Positions 50,514 to 59,432 of a stretch of 64,000 bases of DNA are shown one piece after another. Source of the stretch: Methanoregula sp. (GTDB taxonomy: Archaea > Halobacteriota > Methanomicrobia > Methanomicrobiales > Methanospirillaceae); contig NZ_JALOCH010000003.1 in the NCBI RefSeq assembly GCF_023227875.1, positions 124,001 through 188,000 of the forward strand, read 5' to 3'. Position numbers and translations under genes: made by a program. The first letter of the stretch is position 1, and each line of letters opens with the position of its first letter. The notes under the pieces are model-generated. The model searched no databases, was not told the origin of the DNA, and saw only the letters and a program-made list of their open reading frames with translations.

Positions 50514-51623
50514 TTAACATTCCGCCCGGATCCAGCCGTTGATGATGATCCCGTCGATGACAGGGTTCCCGTACAGGTTGCTGATGATCCCTTCCATGAC
50601 CGTCGGGGTCCCCGTCGTATTTTTCATTTTCAGTCGTATGGGCCGGACCATGCCCGGTGTTTCAAGGATCTCGGTGAGGAGCCTGTTGAATTCTGGCACA
50701 TTATCTTCGTGAACAAGATCGGAAAACAATTTTCCCATAAGGATGGCCGGTTCAAAACCGAGCGACCGGGTGATGGACGGGCTCTCGTGCCGGATCGTCC
50801 CGTCCTTGTTCAGTACGGAGATGATATCGGATGTCTCCTCGATAAGCGAGCGGAAGAACTCCTCATTCTGCCGTGATTGTTCTTCAGTCTTCTTGCTGTC
50901 CGTGATATTCCTGACCGAGACCGCAAACAATACGATATCCCCCCCGGGGCTGGTGACCGGGTATATCGAGGTATCATACCAGTTGTTCCGGAACTCTTCC
51001 TGGAAATGGATCGGTTTTTTCTGGGTGGGGTTCAGGTTCCAGGCCGCCATGCGGGGTGATATGAACCCGTGCGTGACGAGGTCCGATATATCCGATCCAA
51101 CGAACCCCGCGATGTCTTTGCCGGCCCTCCGGGCCAGGGCCTGGTTCACGGCCAGGAACCGGCCCTTGGTGTCGATCAAAAACAGGAAATCCTCCGTGGC
51201 ATTGAGCAGCACGCGGGTCGTCTCCTCGCTGATGCGGAGCGCATGTTCCATGGCAAATTTGTACAGTGCCATCTCGATGGTTGTCTTGAGTTCCAGTTCC
51301 CGGAACGGTTTGAGGATGTACCCGAAGGGTTCGGTGAGTTTCGCCTTGGCAAGGAAACTGTCGTCGCTGTATGCCGTGAGGTAGACCACGGGGATGCGGT
51401 ACTGTTTTTTGATCTCCTCTGCCGCTTCGATACCGTTCATTTTACCGGCGAGCATGATATCCATGAGGATGAGGTCCGGGTGCAGTTCGCCTGCCTTCTT
51501 CACGGCGAGTTCTCCCGTTGTGGCGACGGCACAAACGGAATAACCCAGTTCGAGCAGGCTTTTTCTGATATCCATGCTGGTTACGGCTTCATCTTCAACA
51601 ATCAGGATATTCACGTCACTCAT
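50514..51623 (-). CDS. Response regulator with two PAS domains
   Basis: 369 residues. Receiver domain with D11, phospho-acceptor D55 (LILMDIMLAGKMNGI) and K105-like lysine in YILKPFRE. Two PAS units follow: residues about 140-260 (FLFLIDTKGRFLAVNQAL, closing RNITDSKK) and 270-369 (DIISVLNKDGTIRHESP). No kinase or DNA-binding domain. The start codon overlaps the stop of the histidine kinase gene by four bases (51620-51623), so it is the cognate regulator, translated together. It ends at 50514. Confidence 0.9.
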   Translation of the reverse strand: MSDVNILIVEDEAVTSMDIRKSLLELGYSVCAVATTGELAVKKAGELHPDLILMDIMLAGKMNGIEAAEEIKKQYRIPVVYLTAYSDDSFLAKAKLTEPFGYILKPFRELELKTTIEMALYKFAMEHALRISEETTRVLLNATEDFLFLIDTKGRFLAVNQALARRAGKDIAGFVGSDISDLVTHGFISPRMAAWNLNPTQKKPIHFQEEFRNNWYDTSIYPVTSPGGDIVLFAVSVRNITDSKKTEEQSRQNEEFFRSLIEETSDIISVLNKDGTIRHESPSITRSLGFEPAILMGKLFSDLVHEDNVPEFNRLLTEILETPGMVRPIRLKMKNTTGTPTVMEGIISNLYGNPVIDGIIINGWIRAEC

Positions 51624-54600
51624 ACCGTCTCCCCCCCGGCAGGTTCAAGGGTAAAATCTATCCGGAATTCTGTTCCCCCGTTGCGGTCCAGGGTAATCGT
51701 GCCGAGGATCTGCGCAACAAGCGAGTTCACCAGCTGGAGCCCCAGGGTCTCGATATGCTCAAGGTCGATCTCTACGGGAAGCCCGATCCCGTTGTCCCTG
51801 ACAATGAGGGTATACTTATCACCGGCTTTTTGCACGTCCACGACAATCACCCCGGTACGCTCGCCCGGGAACGCATATTTCAGCGAATTTGAGAGCATCT
51901 CGTTGATTATCAGGCTGATGGGTATCGCCTTGCTGATCGGGAGGACAATCTTGTCCGCGTGAATTTCAATACGGATCTTCCCCCGGGGTATCCCGTAGGA
52001 CTGGAGCAGGTTATCAGCGATCTTCTTTAAGTAATCGTTGTAGTCAATCTCAGCGAAACTCTTGGACTGGTATAACTTCTCGTGGACCAGGGCAATGGAC
52101 ATGACCCGGGTCTGGCTCTCCAGGATCGCATCCCGGCTTGGTTCATCCTTCATCAGTTTTGCCTGCAGGCTCAGGAGGCTTGAGATGATCTGCATGTTGT
52201 TTTTTACCCGGTGATGGATCTCCTTTAACAAAATCTCTTTCTCTTTGAGCGAGGCGGCCACTTCATTCTGAAGGTTCTTGCGTTCGGTGATATCCCGGGC
52301 GATTCCGGAATACCCAGAGTACGTCCCGTTTTTATCATACGTCGGTCTGGCGTTCACTTCATATATCCTTCTCTCGCCAGGTGAAAAAACCGGTATCTCG
52401 ATCTCGAGACCTGAGACCGGCCCGTGGGAAGCAAGCGCCGGATCAATTAATTTTGCTATGGTATCCCGGTATACCGGAGATGCCAGGTCGAACACATCGA
52501 TCTTCGGGAAGTGCTCGCTGCTTATCCCCAGCATTGCCTGGACATGCGGGCTGACATACGTGATGATCCCGTCCTGGTCCATATGGAAGACAATATCTCC
52601 GATCTGTTCCACGAGGGACCGGTATTTCTCCTCGCTTGCGGCAAGCGCCTCCATGATGCGGTTGCGCTCGGCGATCTCATTCTGCAGGTTAATCGTCAGT
52701 TCGCTCAGCTTGCGGGTCCGCTCCGCGACCTTCTGTTCGAGTCCGTCATATGCCTTCTGCAGGGCCTCCTCGGCACGCTTCCGGTCGGTGATATCGACCG
52801 CAAGAACGATGACAACATCCTTGCCAAAGTATGTCCCCTTGTATGCACGGACATCGGTAAGAATCTCACTTCCGTTGCTTCTTCGTGCCCAGAACTCAAA
52901 CTGCCGGGGCCCCTCATGGAATGCCCTGTTCACCTGTTCCTTCACCTGCGCGAGGTCATTACGGCCATGGGCAGAAATCCGGTCAAGAATGTCTCCCACA
53001 AAAAATTTGTGGGGATACCCGAACATGTCTTCGGCACCCTTGTTGGCATCAATAAATGAGCATGTCTCATCAAGGATACAGATTGCGTCCTTGACTGCAT
53101 TGAATAATCCGTGATAACTGATCTCGCTCTGTCGCAATGCTTCATCTTTCAGGTTGCGTTCTGTCAGATCGATGATCACGCCCCTGATCCCGGAAATGGT
53201 GCCGGTTTTCTTGTCAATGACCGTACTGGCCTTGATCATTCCCGGAAAACGGCTGCCATCTTTCCGCATCATGGTGTATTCACTGGACTCCCGTTCTTCA
53301 TCCCGGAGCACCTTCTGCATGTTCTCCTGTGCAATGCGGTGTTCCTCAGGAACGATATAATCCATAAAGCTGGTTCCCGATGTTATGTCGGCTGGATTGA
53401 TGCCGAATGTCGGGTAGGCAAGGCGGTTGGTAAATGTCAATCTCCCGTCGAGACCGGCTTCGAATACCATCACCGGAAGGAAATCGGCAAGGGTCCGGTA
53501 CTTATCCTCGCTTGCAGCAAGCGCTTCCTCTACCTGCTTCCGTTCTGTGATATCACGCAGCGTTCCCTCAATAGCTACCGGATTTCCCGACGTATCGTGA
53601 ACGACATGGCTGGTCACCGATACATTCAGGTGAGTGCCTGTCTTATTCTTCAGGATTACTTCAAAGTCTTTGACTGCGCCATCGGCAAACATCTTATCGA
53701 GAAGCAGTTTTCTCTGTTCCGGGAACGGGTAAAGATTCTGTACCCGGAGGCCGATCAGTTCGGAGGGATCCCACCCCGTGATCTTTCTGCATGATGGTGA
53801 TAATGTGACGATGTTTCCTTCCATATCTGTCTGGTAGTAGAGATCATCGAACGTGGTGAAAATGTTCCGGTATTTTTCTTCACTTTTCCGGAGTGCTTCT
53901 TCCGATTCTTTCCGTTCCGTGATATCCCGTACTGAACACAGGAGTGCATTTTCACCGTCCGATACAACGTTCGTGACGGCAAACTCAAGATACCGCACTT
54001 CGCCGCTTTTGACAATGACACGTGTCTCGTACGTGGGCGGAGTGGATCCTCCCGCGGCCCGGCTCCGGGATATTTCCATCACGCGGTCCCGGTCATCCGG
54101 GTGGAGGAGGTCCCAGATCTCCATCTTGTAGAGTTCCGGTTTCGAATAACCGGAGATCACAGAGACCCGGTTATTGACAAATATAAAGTTCGATCCCCGG
54201 ACAATGAAGATGGCGTCATGGCTCTGCTCCATGACCTTCCGGTACCGCTCTTCGCTCTCCCGGAGTGCCTTTTCGGCCCTGCGCCGGGTAACGCTCTGCA
54301 CGACCTTGTTGGTGAGATCCAGGAACATCGCTTTCGGGTTGCCACCCTTCGCCAGGTAGAAATCCGCACCGGCGTCGTACGCCTCGATCACGGCATCCTC
54401 GCGGCCCTTACCGGTAAAAATGATGAACGGGATGAGGTTGCCGCTCTCCCGTAACTGTTTCAGGAACTCAATGCCGTTCATCCGGGGCATCTGGTAGTCG
54501 GAAATGATGACATCGTAGGTCCGTGTCTGCATTTTTTCCAGCGCTTCCCGTGCACTGGTGGATGTATCGACCGAAATATTCCCCCGCTTCTCCAGGGATA

Positions 54601-54745
54601 GTTTTGTTGGCTCAAGAAGGGCGTGTTCGTCATCAACGTAGAGAACAGAGATGACAGGAGGTTCACCATTGGCTTCCCTCACCTCCGTGAATGCAGTTAC
54701 CGGTGAAGGGATATACGTGTGTTCTCCCCTGATATCGTTAACCAT
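51620..54745 (-). CDS. Hybrid histidine kinase: receiver, several PAS domains, HisKA_2, HATPase
   Basis: 1041 residues, no membrane helix. The receiver (30-155; phospho-acceptor D83 in ISDYQMPRMNG) is followed by about five PAS/PAC units, with closing motifs such as RDITERKES, RDITERKQVEE, IDLTERNLKD, DITDRKRAEE and DITERKNLQ, plus a coiled coil after the fourth. The kinase part has H844/H845 in EIHHRVKNNMQ (HisKA_2 type) and an ATPase with LSNSLKYAFPG, DNGIGLPVE and LGLQLVNSLV. HisKA_2 kinases are common in methanogens. GGAG lies eight bases before the ATG at 54745. The receiver at its N-terminus means it can itself be phosphorylated, by another kinase or by itself. Confidence 0.92.
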   Translation of the reverse strand: MVNDIRGEHTYIPSPVTAFTEVREANGEPPVISVLYVDDEHALLEPTKLSLEKRGNISVDTSTSAREALEKMQTRTYDVIISDYQMPRMNGIEFLKQLRESGNLIPFIIFTGKGREDAVIEAYDAGADFYLAKGGNPKAMFLDLTNKVVQSVTRRRAEKALRESEERYRKVMEQSHDAIFIVRGSNFIFVNNRVSVISGYSKPELYKMEIWDLLHPDDRDRVMEISRSRAAGGSTPPTYETRVIVKSGEVRYLEFAVTNVVSDGENALLCSVRDITERKESEEALRKSEEKYRNIFTTFDDLYYQTDMEGNIVTLSPSCRKITGWDPSELIGLRVQNLYPFPEQRKLLLDKMFADGAVKDFEVILKNKTGTHLNVSVTSHVVHDTSGNPVAIEGTLRDITERKQVEEALAASEDKYRTLADFLPVMVFEAGLDGRLTFTNRLAYPTFGINPADITSGTSFMDYIVPEEHRIAQENMQKVLRDEERESSEYTMMRKDGSRFPGMIKASTVIDKKTGTISGIRGVIIDLTERNLKDEALRQSEISYHGLFNAVKDAICILDETCSFIDANKGAEDMFGYPHKFFVGDILDRISAHGRNDLAQVKEQVNRAFHEGPRQFEFWARRSNGSEILTDVRAYKGTYFGKDVVIVLAVDITDRKRAEEALQKAYDGLEQKVAERTRKLSELTINLQNEIAERNRIMEALAASEEKYRSLVEQIGDIVFHMDQDGIITYVSPHVQAMLGISSEHFPKIDVFDLASPVYRDTIAKLIDPALASHGPVSGLEIEIPVFSPGERRIYEVNARPTYDKNGTYSGYSGIARDITERKNLQNEVAASLKEKEILLKEIHHRVKNNMQIISSLLSLQAKLMKDEPSRDAILESQTRVMSIALVHEKLYQSKSFAEIDYNDYLKKIADNLLQSYGIPRGKIRIEIHADKIVLPISKAIPISLIINEMLSNSLKYAFPGERTGVIVVDVQKAGDKYTLIVRDNGIGLPVEIDLEHIETLGLQLVNSLVAQILGTITLDRNGGTEFRIDFTLEPAGGETV

Positions 54746-55021
54746 CCGCTGATCTCCTCTGGTAAATGTATAAAATACCCAGTATCCTTTTAATTACTAT
54801 TGGATTAAAAATATCCGGTTTCCTGAAAAGATCAGGCCGTAATAATTACACTGTTTTTTATGTAACCCCCCACGGGACACCGGGGATCCGGATCATAGAT
54901 TCGCCGTGAGCTGACACGTTTGCAATTACTCCCCTGCATGAGATACGGTCATTCCTGTCCCATTGCTGGCGCGACCGGCTTGGTATGGTGGATATAATCG
55001 CTATCTGATTAAAAAAAAAGA

Positions 55022-55564
55022 TCAGGCCGGCAACATGCCTTCGGTCTGGACCGGGATCGCGGATGGGGGCCTGAACACCAGCACATCTCCGGTCGAACCG
55101 GTAAGTGTAAGGAGGGTCGAGTCCGCATCATACGCCGCCGCATCCTGCAGCATCTCGAAGTACGTTGATTCCTGCTTGGAATAATCAGTGCAGTACATCT
55201 TGGTCGAACCAATGGGCCCGATGGTAATGCCGCTGCCTTTCGTGGTCGTTGTTCCGGTCAGGGTATATGGTCCGAAATAGTTGTTGCATCCCCCGTTACC
55301 GGAGACATTCCCGTCAGAGCTGAAGGAAAGGGTGATCTCAGTTGTCGGGTACGTGACTGCCGTGCCCTCCTGGACTCCCATCGTTGTCAGCACCCAGTCT
55401 CCCGCAAGCTGCGGTGGAAATGCCGGGGCCACGCTTGTTGTTGTGGCCGGTGCGGCGGCAACCGGCGTGACGGCACCCGATGATGCCGGTGCCTGGCTGG
55501 TACATCCCGCGAATAGTACCGCAAGGATGGCAATTGTAATAACTCCCGCTGTGAGGACTTTCAT
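55022..55564 (-). CDS. META/HslJ domain lipoprotein
   Basis: 180 residues. Signal peptide with lipobox AVLFAGC (Cys at about 20), a Thr/Ala/Pro-rich linker, then one META domain: LAGDWVLTTMGV, NGGCNNYFGPYTLTG, GPIGSTKMYC and TYFEMLQDAAAYDADS. META domains (HslJ, motility-related) are small beta barrels of unclear function. The frame is open to 55663, but the signal peptide starts at the ATG at 55564. It is monocistronic. Confidence 0.85.
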   Translation of the reverse strand: MKVLTAGVITIAILAVLFAGCTSQAPASSGAVTPVAAAPATTTSVAPAFPPQLAGDWVLTTMGVQEGTAVTYPTTEITLSFSSDGNVSGNGGCNNYFGPYTLTGTTTTKGSGITIGPIGSTKMYCTDYSKQESTYFEMLQDAAAYDADSTLLTLTGSTGDVLVFRPPSAIPVQTEGMLPA

Positions 55565-55629
55565 ATCCGTGATTTCGGGCTGTTTGTATATAAACTGCCC
55601 TGAATTATCCGGATGGTATCTTCCCGATG

Positions 55630-56439
55630 TTACCGGCCTCCGTATGACCTCACGTGTTTCCATGCACGGTGATGGGAAGCGTGGCGGCTGTCGGCTTCAT
55701 CGTATATTGAGGTGTCTTCCCGCTGGTAGCGTTTTCTGTCCTCACCGACCGGGCAGACCCTGATGCAGATCCCGCAGGGTGAGATGAACCGGTTGTTCAG
55801 CGCTTCCGAACGGGTGGCACAGGTCTTCTTGTCGGTCAGGCCGGCGGGGTATTCATCGCTGTCAAGGGCATTGACCGGGCAGGCATCCACGCATTTCATG
55901 CAGTGGGTGCAGAGCGGATCCGTGATGATTGGGTCCGGGGTCAGTTCTGCGGTAGTAAAGATCGAGGCAAACCGGACCCGGGGCCCGAATTCCGGCGTGA
56001 GGACCACATTGTTGATGCCGAAATTGCCCAGTCCCGCAAGGAACGCGGCATGCCGGTGGGAGAAGAATGCAACCGGTTTTTCCTTCAGGACGCTGATCGA
56101 GCCATACCCGTCACGGGGTATCCAGATGGAAGGAATCCGCCGTGCAGTAAGGCCGGATGCAATCCGGTACCCGTTCTGGTCCAGCAGGGCATTGACCGTC
56201 TTGTACAATTCATGGTACCAGATCGACGGGGCAGTATCCACAACCGGCAGGCTGACCGGCATGCCGATGACGATCACCGTCTTTGTGTCCGGGTAGATCG
56301 AACGCGGCCGGAACTCCTCCGGCACCCACGGTTCGAACAATGGCACGTCCCAGCGGTCCGCGGGAGCAAAACCCACGAGGGGAATATCGAGTTCCGCACA
56401 TTTCCGGATCACACTCTGCTTCAGGTCATCGTTGCTCAT
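55630..56439 (-). CDS. 4Fe-4S protein related to epoxyqueuosine reductase
   Basis: 269 residues. The N-terminal half resembles QueG (VIVIGMPVSLP, AAFLAGLGNFGINN, LTPEFGPRVRFASIF), where a corrinoid sits; the C-terminal half has two 4Fe-4S sets, C177/C180/C183 with C187 and C222/C225/C229. QueG itself acts in queuosine synthesis, which most archaea do not need, so this is a related reductase of unknown substrate. The ATG at 56439 follows GGAG. It begins five bases after the YjbQ stop, so the two form an operon. Confidence 0.82.
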   Translation of the reverse strand: MSNDDLKQSVIRKCAELDIPLVGFAPADRWDVPLFEPWVPEEFRPRSIYPDTKTVIVIGMPVSLPVVDTAPSIWYHELYKTVNALLDQNGYRIASGLTARRIPSIWIPRDGYGSISVLKEKPVAFFSHRHAAFLAGLGNFGINNVVLTPEFGPRVRFASIFTTAELTPDPIITDPLCTHCMKCVDACPVNALDSDEYPAGLTDKKTCATRSEALNNRFISPCGICIRVCPVGEDRKRYQREDTSIYDEADSRHASHHRAWKHVRSYGGR

Positions 56440-56443
56440 GAGG

Positions 56444-56860
56444 TCACTCCCCGGTGACGCTGCAGATAACCGTCCGCGTCCGGCCTGCGTTCACGTCCAA
56501 TTCGAGCAGCACGATCTGCTGCCATGTGCCGGCCATCAGCTCCCCGTTTGCCACCGGTACTGTGAGCGACGGGCCGACCAGTGCCGCCTTCACGTGGGAC
56601 CTCCCGTTCCCGTCCCCCCACCGGGTGTTATGCGCATACGGGATCGTGTCCGGGGCAATGACGGATAATGCCCTCTGCATATCCGAGATGACGCCAGGTT
56701 CGTACTCGATGGTGGTGAGCGCGGCGGTTGAATGTTGCGCAAAGAGATGGACAAACCCTTCCTTTACGCCGCTCTCCTTTACGGCCTTCCTGACCTCCTG
56801 AGTCAGGTCGATGATATCCCCTTCGCGTTCCGAAGTGACATGCAGCTCTTTCCGGTACAT
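56444..56860 (-). CDS. YjbQ/UPF0047 family protein
   Basis: 138 residues with the family's conserved core: LFAQHSTAALTTIE, MQRALSVIAPD, then NTRWGDGNGRSHVKAAL and WQQIVLLELD. The histidines and Asp probably form a metal site. Members have been called secondary thiamine-phosphate synthases because they can make thiamine phosphate in E. coli; the natural role is open. I chose the ATG at 56860, which follows GGGGAC; the frame extends upstream into the gyrA end. The 4Fe-4S gene follows. Confidence 0.9.
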   Translation of the reverse strand: MYRKELHVTSEREGDIIDLTQEVRKAVKESGVKEGFVHLFAQHSTAALTTIEYEPGVISDMQRALSVIAPDTIPYAHNTRWGDGNGRSHVKAALVGPSLTVPVANGELMAGTWQQIVLLELDVNAGRTRTVICSVTGE

Positions 56861-56939
56861 GGAAGTCCCCTGACAGGGATGTCGGAGGCCGGACAGATAA
56901 AGGATACGAAAGTTACTGCCAAAAAAGAAAACGAAAAAA

Positions 56940-59432
56940 TTACTCTTCCGGTTTTTCCGGATCTGCGATTTCTGGCCCGTTGGCCATCTCCTCAGTGAGA
57001 ATGGCAATACCTACGATCTTGTCCTTGTCGTCGAGGCGCATCACCCGGACACCTTTGGTGCCCCGCCCGATGATCCGGAACTCGCTGACCGGGGTACGGA
57101 TGACGACGCCCTCTGCGGTCATGGCAATGATCTCGTCCGTGTCGGAAACCGCCCGTGATTCGATAACAACGGCATCGCGTTCGAGCAGCATGTTCCGGAC
57201 ACCCATCGTGCCCCGGCCATGCCCGCGGAACTCGTCGAACTCGCTCCGCTTGCCAAACCCGACATCGGAGATCGTGAGGAGGTGGTCCTTTGCCAAGAGC
57301 GTGACAGCAACGATCGTGTCATCGCCTTTGAGTTTCATGCCCCGGACACCCTGCGCATTCCGGCCGACAATGCGGATGCTCTCCTCGTGGAACCGGAGGC
57401 TCTGGCCGAACCGGGTGGTCAGGATCAGCTCGTTGTTGCCGTCCGTCAGGATCACGTCAACGAGCTGGTCCTTCTCCTTGAGCTTGATCGCGTTGGTCCC
57501 GGTGGAACGGGGGTTGGAGAACTCGTCGAGGTGGACCTTGATCGCCTGCCCGAACTTCGTGGCAAAGATGAGGAACTGGTCTTCGCGGAACTCGCGGATC
57601 GGGATGACGGTCGTGACCACTTCCTCCTTGAGGTTGAGGAGGTTGACGATCGGCTTGCCCTTCGCTATCCGTGAACTTTCGGGGATCTGGTACACCTTGA
57701 GCCAGTAGACCCGGCCGAGGTTCGTGAAGCAGAGGAGGTAGTCCTTCATGCTGGCGATGAAGACCGAGTCGACGACATCCTCCTCCTTTGTAGTCATGCC
57801 GGTTATACCATGGCCGCCGCGGCGCTGCTTGCGGTAGGTGTCGATGTCCATGCGCTTGATGTAGTTCGCCGAGGTGATGGAGACGAGCACCGTCTTGTCC
57901 TCGATGAGGTCCTCGGTGGAGAGGTCGCTCGTGTCGAGCGCGATCTGGGTCCGGCGCTTGTCGCCGAACTTTGTGGCGATCTCCTTTGTCTCGCGCCGGA
58001 TCTCGTCCTTGATGTTAGCCTCGCTCGAGAGGATGGTGTTGAGCCGGGTGATCTCCTTTTCGAGGTCGCTCTTCTCGTCTGTAATCTTCTTCTGTTCGAG
58101 CGCTGCGAGACGACGCAGCTGCATCTGGAGGATCGCATTTGCCTGCGGTTCGTCAAGCCCGAACTGGGAAATGAGGGCATTCCGGGCAGTGTCGACCGTG
58201 TCGGATGCACGGATGGCCTTGATGATCGCGTCGATTTTCGAGAGGGCAATCAGGAGGCCGTTTAAGATATGGACCTTGTCCTGCGCTTTCTTTAAGTCAA
58301 ACTCGGACCTGCGCCGGATAATCTCCATCCGGTGGTGGACGAAGTTGTTAAGAAGCCCGTGCAGGTTGAGGGTCTTGGGCTGGTTGTCGACAATGACAAT
58401 GTTCGAGACCGAGAAGCCGGACTCGAGCGCCGTGTTCTTGTACAGGTTATTCAGGATGACCGGCGACATCGTGCCCTTGCGGAGCTCGAAGACGACCCGT
58501 ATGCCATCCTTGTCGGACTCGTCGCGGATATCTGAGATGCCATCGATCTTCTTGTCCTTGACCATGTCGGCAATCCCTGAGATCCACTGGGCCTTGTTGA
58601 TCTGGTACGGGAGTTCGGTGACGATGATCCGGTCGCCCCGGTTCCCGCCCTCGGACTCCTCGATGGTCGCAACACCGCGGATAATGACCCGGCCATGCCC
58701 GGTCTCATAGTAGTTCCTCACGCCTTCGACGCCCATCATGACGCCGCCGGTCGGGAAGTCCGGACCGGGCATGATACGCACCAGTTCTTCAACAGAAATT
58801 TCCGGGTTGTCGAGGTAGTGCTCGACCGCGTCACAGACTTCCCGCAGGTTGTGCGGGGGCATCTTGGTTGCCATACCGACCGCGATACCGTCCGTGCCGT
58901 TGACGAGCAGGTTCGGGATCTTTGCCGGAAGTACGGTTGGTTCCTGCAGCGACTCGTCGTAGTTTGGCTGGAACTTCACGGTGTCCTTGTCGAGGTCTTC
59001 GAGGAGCGCTTCGGCGTACGGGAAGAGCCTCACTTCGGTGTACCTGCTTGCTGCCGCAGAATCGCCGTCGATGGAACCGAAGTTGCCCTGCCCCTGTACG
59101 AGCATGTGGCGGTAACTGAAGGGCTGGGCCATCTTGACGATGGTATCGTAAATGGAAGAGTCACCATGGGGGTGGTACTTACCCATGACGTCACCGACCA
59201 CCCTCGCGCTCTTCCTTGTGGGTTTGTCGCTCGTGTTGCCCATGTCCCACATGCCGTAAAGCGAACGGCGGTGGACCGGCTTGAGGCCGTCCCTCACATC
59301 GGGGATGGCACGGCTGATGATGACCGACATCGCGTAATTGATGAAGGACGTCTTCATCTCCTGTTCGATGCTGATCGGCTCGACACGGTGGGTCTCGGGA
59401 GTGCCTGCCGGGAGGGTCTTATCAGATGTCAA
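56940..59432 (-). CDS. gyrA: DNA gyrase subunit A
   Basis: 830 residues. The breakage-reunion domain has SVIISRAIPDVRDGLKPV, the catalytic Tyr131 in AASRYTEVRL and the GyrA-type LLVNGTDGIAVGMAT. The C-terminal beta-pinwheel includes QRRGGHGITGM, the gyrase box that allows wrapping and negative supercoiling, and several repeated blades (IKVHLDEF, VRGMKLKGDD). The start is TTG at 59432: a full GGAGGTGACC lies four bases before it and no ATG fits. It overlaps the end of gyrB by eleven bases. Bacterial-type gyrase occurs in several euryarchaeal lines, acquired from bacteria. Confidence 0.95.
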   Translation of the reverse strand: MTSDKTLPAGTPETHRVEPISIEQEMKTSFINYAMSVIISRAIPDVRDGLKPVHRRSLYGMWDMGNTSDKPTRKSARVVGDVMGKYHPHGDSSIYDTIVKMAQPFSYRHMLVQGQGNFGSIDGDSAAASRYTEVRLFPYAEALLEDLDKDTVKFQPNYDESLQEPTVLPAKIPNLLVNGTDGIAVGMATKMPPHNLREVCDAVEHYLDNPEISVEELVRIMPGPDFPTGGVMMGVEGVRNYYETGHGRVIIRGVATIEESEGGNRGDRIIVTELPYQINKAQWISGIADMVKDKKIDGISDIRDESDKDGIRVVFELRKGTMSPVILNNLYKNTALESGFSVSNIVIVDNQPKTLNLHGLLNNFVHHRMEIIRRRSEFDLKKAQDKVHILNGLLIALSKIDAIIKAIRASDTVDTARNALISQFGLDEPQANAILQMQLRRLAALEQKKITDEKSDLEKEITRLNTILSSEANIKDEIRRETKEIATKFGDKRRTQIALDTSDLSTEDLIEDKTVLVSITSANYIKRMDIDTYRKQRRGGHGITGMTTKEEDVVDSVFIASMKDYLLCFTNLGRVYWLKVYQIPESSRIAKGKPIVNLLNLKEEVVTTVIPIREFREDQFLIFATKFGQAIKVHLDEFSNPRSTGTNAIKLKEKDQLVDVILTDGNNELILTTRFGQSLRFHEESIRIVGRNAQGVRGMKLKGDDTIVAVTLLAKDHLLTISDVGFGKRSEFDEFRGHGRGTMGVRNMLLERDAVVIESRAVSDTDEIIAMTAEGVVIRTPVSEFRIIGRGTKGVRVMRLDDKDKIVGIAILTEEMANGPEIADPEKPEE

